Of a stretch of 64,000 bases of DNA, positions 63,646-64,000 are shown in pieces. The stretch spans positions 1,116,001 through 1,180,000 of the forward strand of contig NZ_CAJHBQ010000001.1 in assembly GCF_904846685.1 (NCBI RefSeq), in the 5' to 3' direction. Numbering within the stretch: position 1 is the stretch's first letter; every line of letters starts with the position of its first letter. The notes beneath the pieces were generated by a model. It was given only the letters and a program-made list of their open reading frames with translations. It was not told the origin of the DNA and made no database searches. The position numbers and the translations under genes are program-made. Source of the stretch: Psychrobacter submarinus. GTDB lineage: Bacteria; Pseudomonadota; Gammaproteobacteria; Pseudomonadales; Moraxellaceae.

Positions 63646-63977
63646 TATATTTTTTTAAATTTTGCTTGTTTTAATTACGTTTGGCACCGCTAAACTGCCG
63701 AATATTCGGTTATCTCTTTGATAATTTAGCGATTATTTATTAACGCATCTTTTAAGTTTAGCTGGGATCTTTTTATAACCTTTAGGCTCTATCCAGCTAT
63801 CACCTATTACTTATGACAGAGATGTACTTACATTTGCATGTAGTAATGTTACTTTTACTGCACTAGTCTTGTGACAGTAGGCTTATTATACTATGGCATA
63901 CCTTAGAGTAGATTTGCGAGACTTTAACTTTGTATTATTTTAATAAGTATTAATTATTAACAGCGAGGATGTTTATT
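63646..63977. other. Spacer upstream of the last gene
   Basis: AT-rich non-coding sequence with a perfect 12-bp palindrome CCGAATATTCGG at 63698-63709 and a near-palindrome around 63829-63850. TATACT near 63888 might be a -10 element for the following gene. Confidence 0.5.
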
Positions 63978-64000
63978 ATGAAAAAATTGCTCACTACGTC
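63978..64000 (+). CDS. Start of a probable exported protein (5' end only)
   Basis: GCGAGGATGTTTATT precedes ATG 63978 (GAGGA at a suitable distance), and the first codons read MKKLLTT, the beginning of a typical signal peptide. Only seven codons are in the window, so the product cannot be named. Confidence 0.6.

Noticed and set aside
1..64000. CRISPR arrays, prophage or complete insertion sequences
   Set aside because: No regularly spaced repeats of CRISPR type, no cas, phage structural or transposase genes were found; the repeats present are tandem duplications or non-coding elements.

Overview
The window is chromosomal DNA of a gammaproteobacterium of the family Moraxellaceae, most likely Psychrobacter. 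The evidence is the gene content and order (dcw cell-division cluster ending in lpxC, rlmE-ftsH-folP, recA-recX, YgfB/ZapA pair), protein sequences of Moraxellaceae type, a recA with no recognisable LexA box, and serine/aspartate/asparagine-rich tails on several housekeeping enzymes. Assignment to genus is inference. No prophage, CRISPR array or intact insertion sequence is visible.

Layout. 1-14 kb: the end of priA, a zinc/cobalt-type CDF exporter, an unknown protein, a Kef-type K+/H+ antiporter, a DUF2628 membrane protein with a pilin-like tail, trmB, then recA-recX, a DUF937 protein and sdhE-ygfX. This part carries four complete copies and one fragment of a 280-307 bp non-coding mobile element (family A, MITE-like). 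One copy forms part of the trmB stop codon and another splits an older repeat (family B). Upstream of recA lies an AT-rich stretch with two perfect DnaA boxes. 14-22 kb: folP, ftsH, rlmE, divergent yhbY, a DOMON-like protein, a secreted CHAP-like protein and dciA. 21-34.5 kb: lpxC-ftsZ-ftsA-ftsQ-ddl-murC-murG on the minus strand (lipid A, divisome, peptidoglycan precursors), followed by gshB, pyrE, an unknown protein and an NAD-dependent epimerase-like protein. 34.5-47 kb: a large DUF4105 envelope protein, ampD, murJ, a lipoprotein, a GNAT acetyltransferase, ribF, a DUF2789 protein, mdh, a degenerate secreted RNase T2-like protein and the lytic transglycosylase slt. 47.8-57.6 kb: miaB, a LysE exporter, argE, a deaminase remnant, the YgfB-family gene divergent from a coiled-coil gene plus zapA, a small zinc-ribbon membrane protein, and glyS-glyQ. 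58-64 kb: a PspC-domain protein, nadR-pnuC (nicotinamide riboside salvage), a DUF962/Mpo1-like protein, an SDR gene remnant, a methyltransferase with a regulatory domain, tRNA-Gly(GCC) and the first codons of an exported protein.

How the genes work together. Much of the window concerns the cell envelope and division: precursor synthesis (murC, murG, ddl), flipping (murJ), division (ftsQ, ftsA, ftsZ, zapA), turnover and recycling (slt, ampD) and lipid A commitment (lpxC, whose enzyme FtsH degrades in E. coli). A second theme is genome maintenance (priA, recA, recX, dciA). The points most worth a second look are the family A element cluster and its effects on gene ends, a perfect 13-bp-stem hairpin just inside recX, the membrane-protein/pilin fusion, the RNase T2-like protein lacking its catalytic histidines, and two gene remnants (deaminase, SDR).
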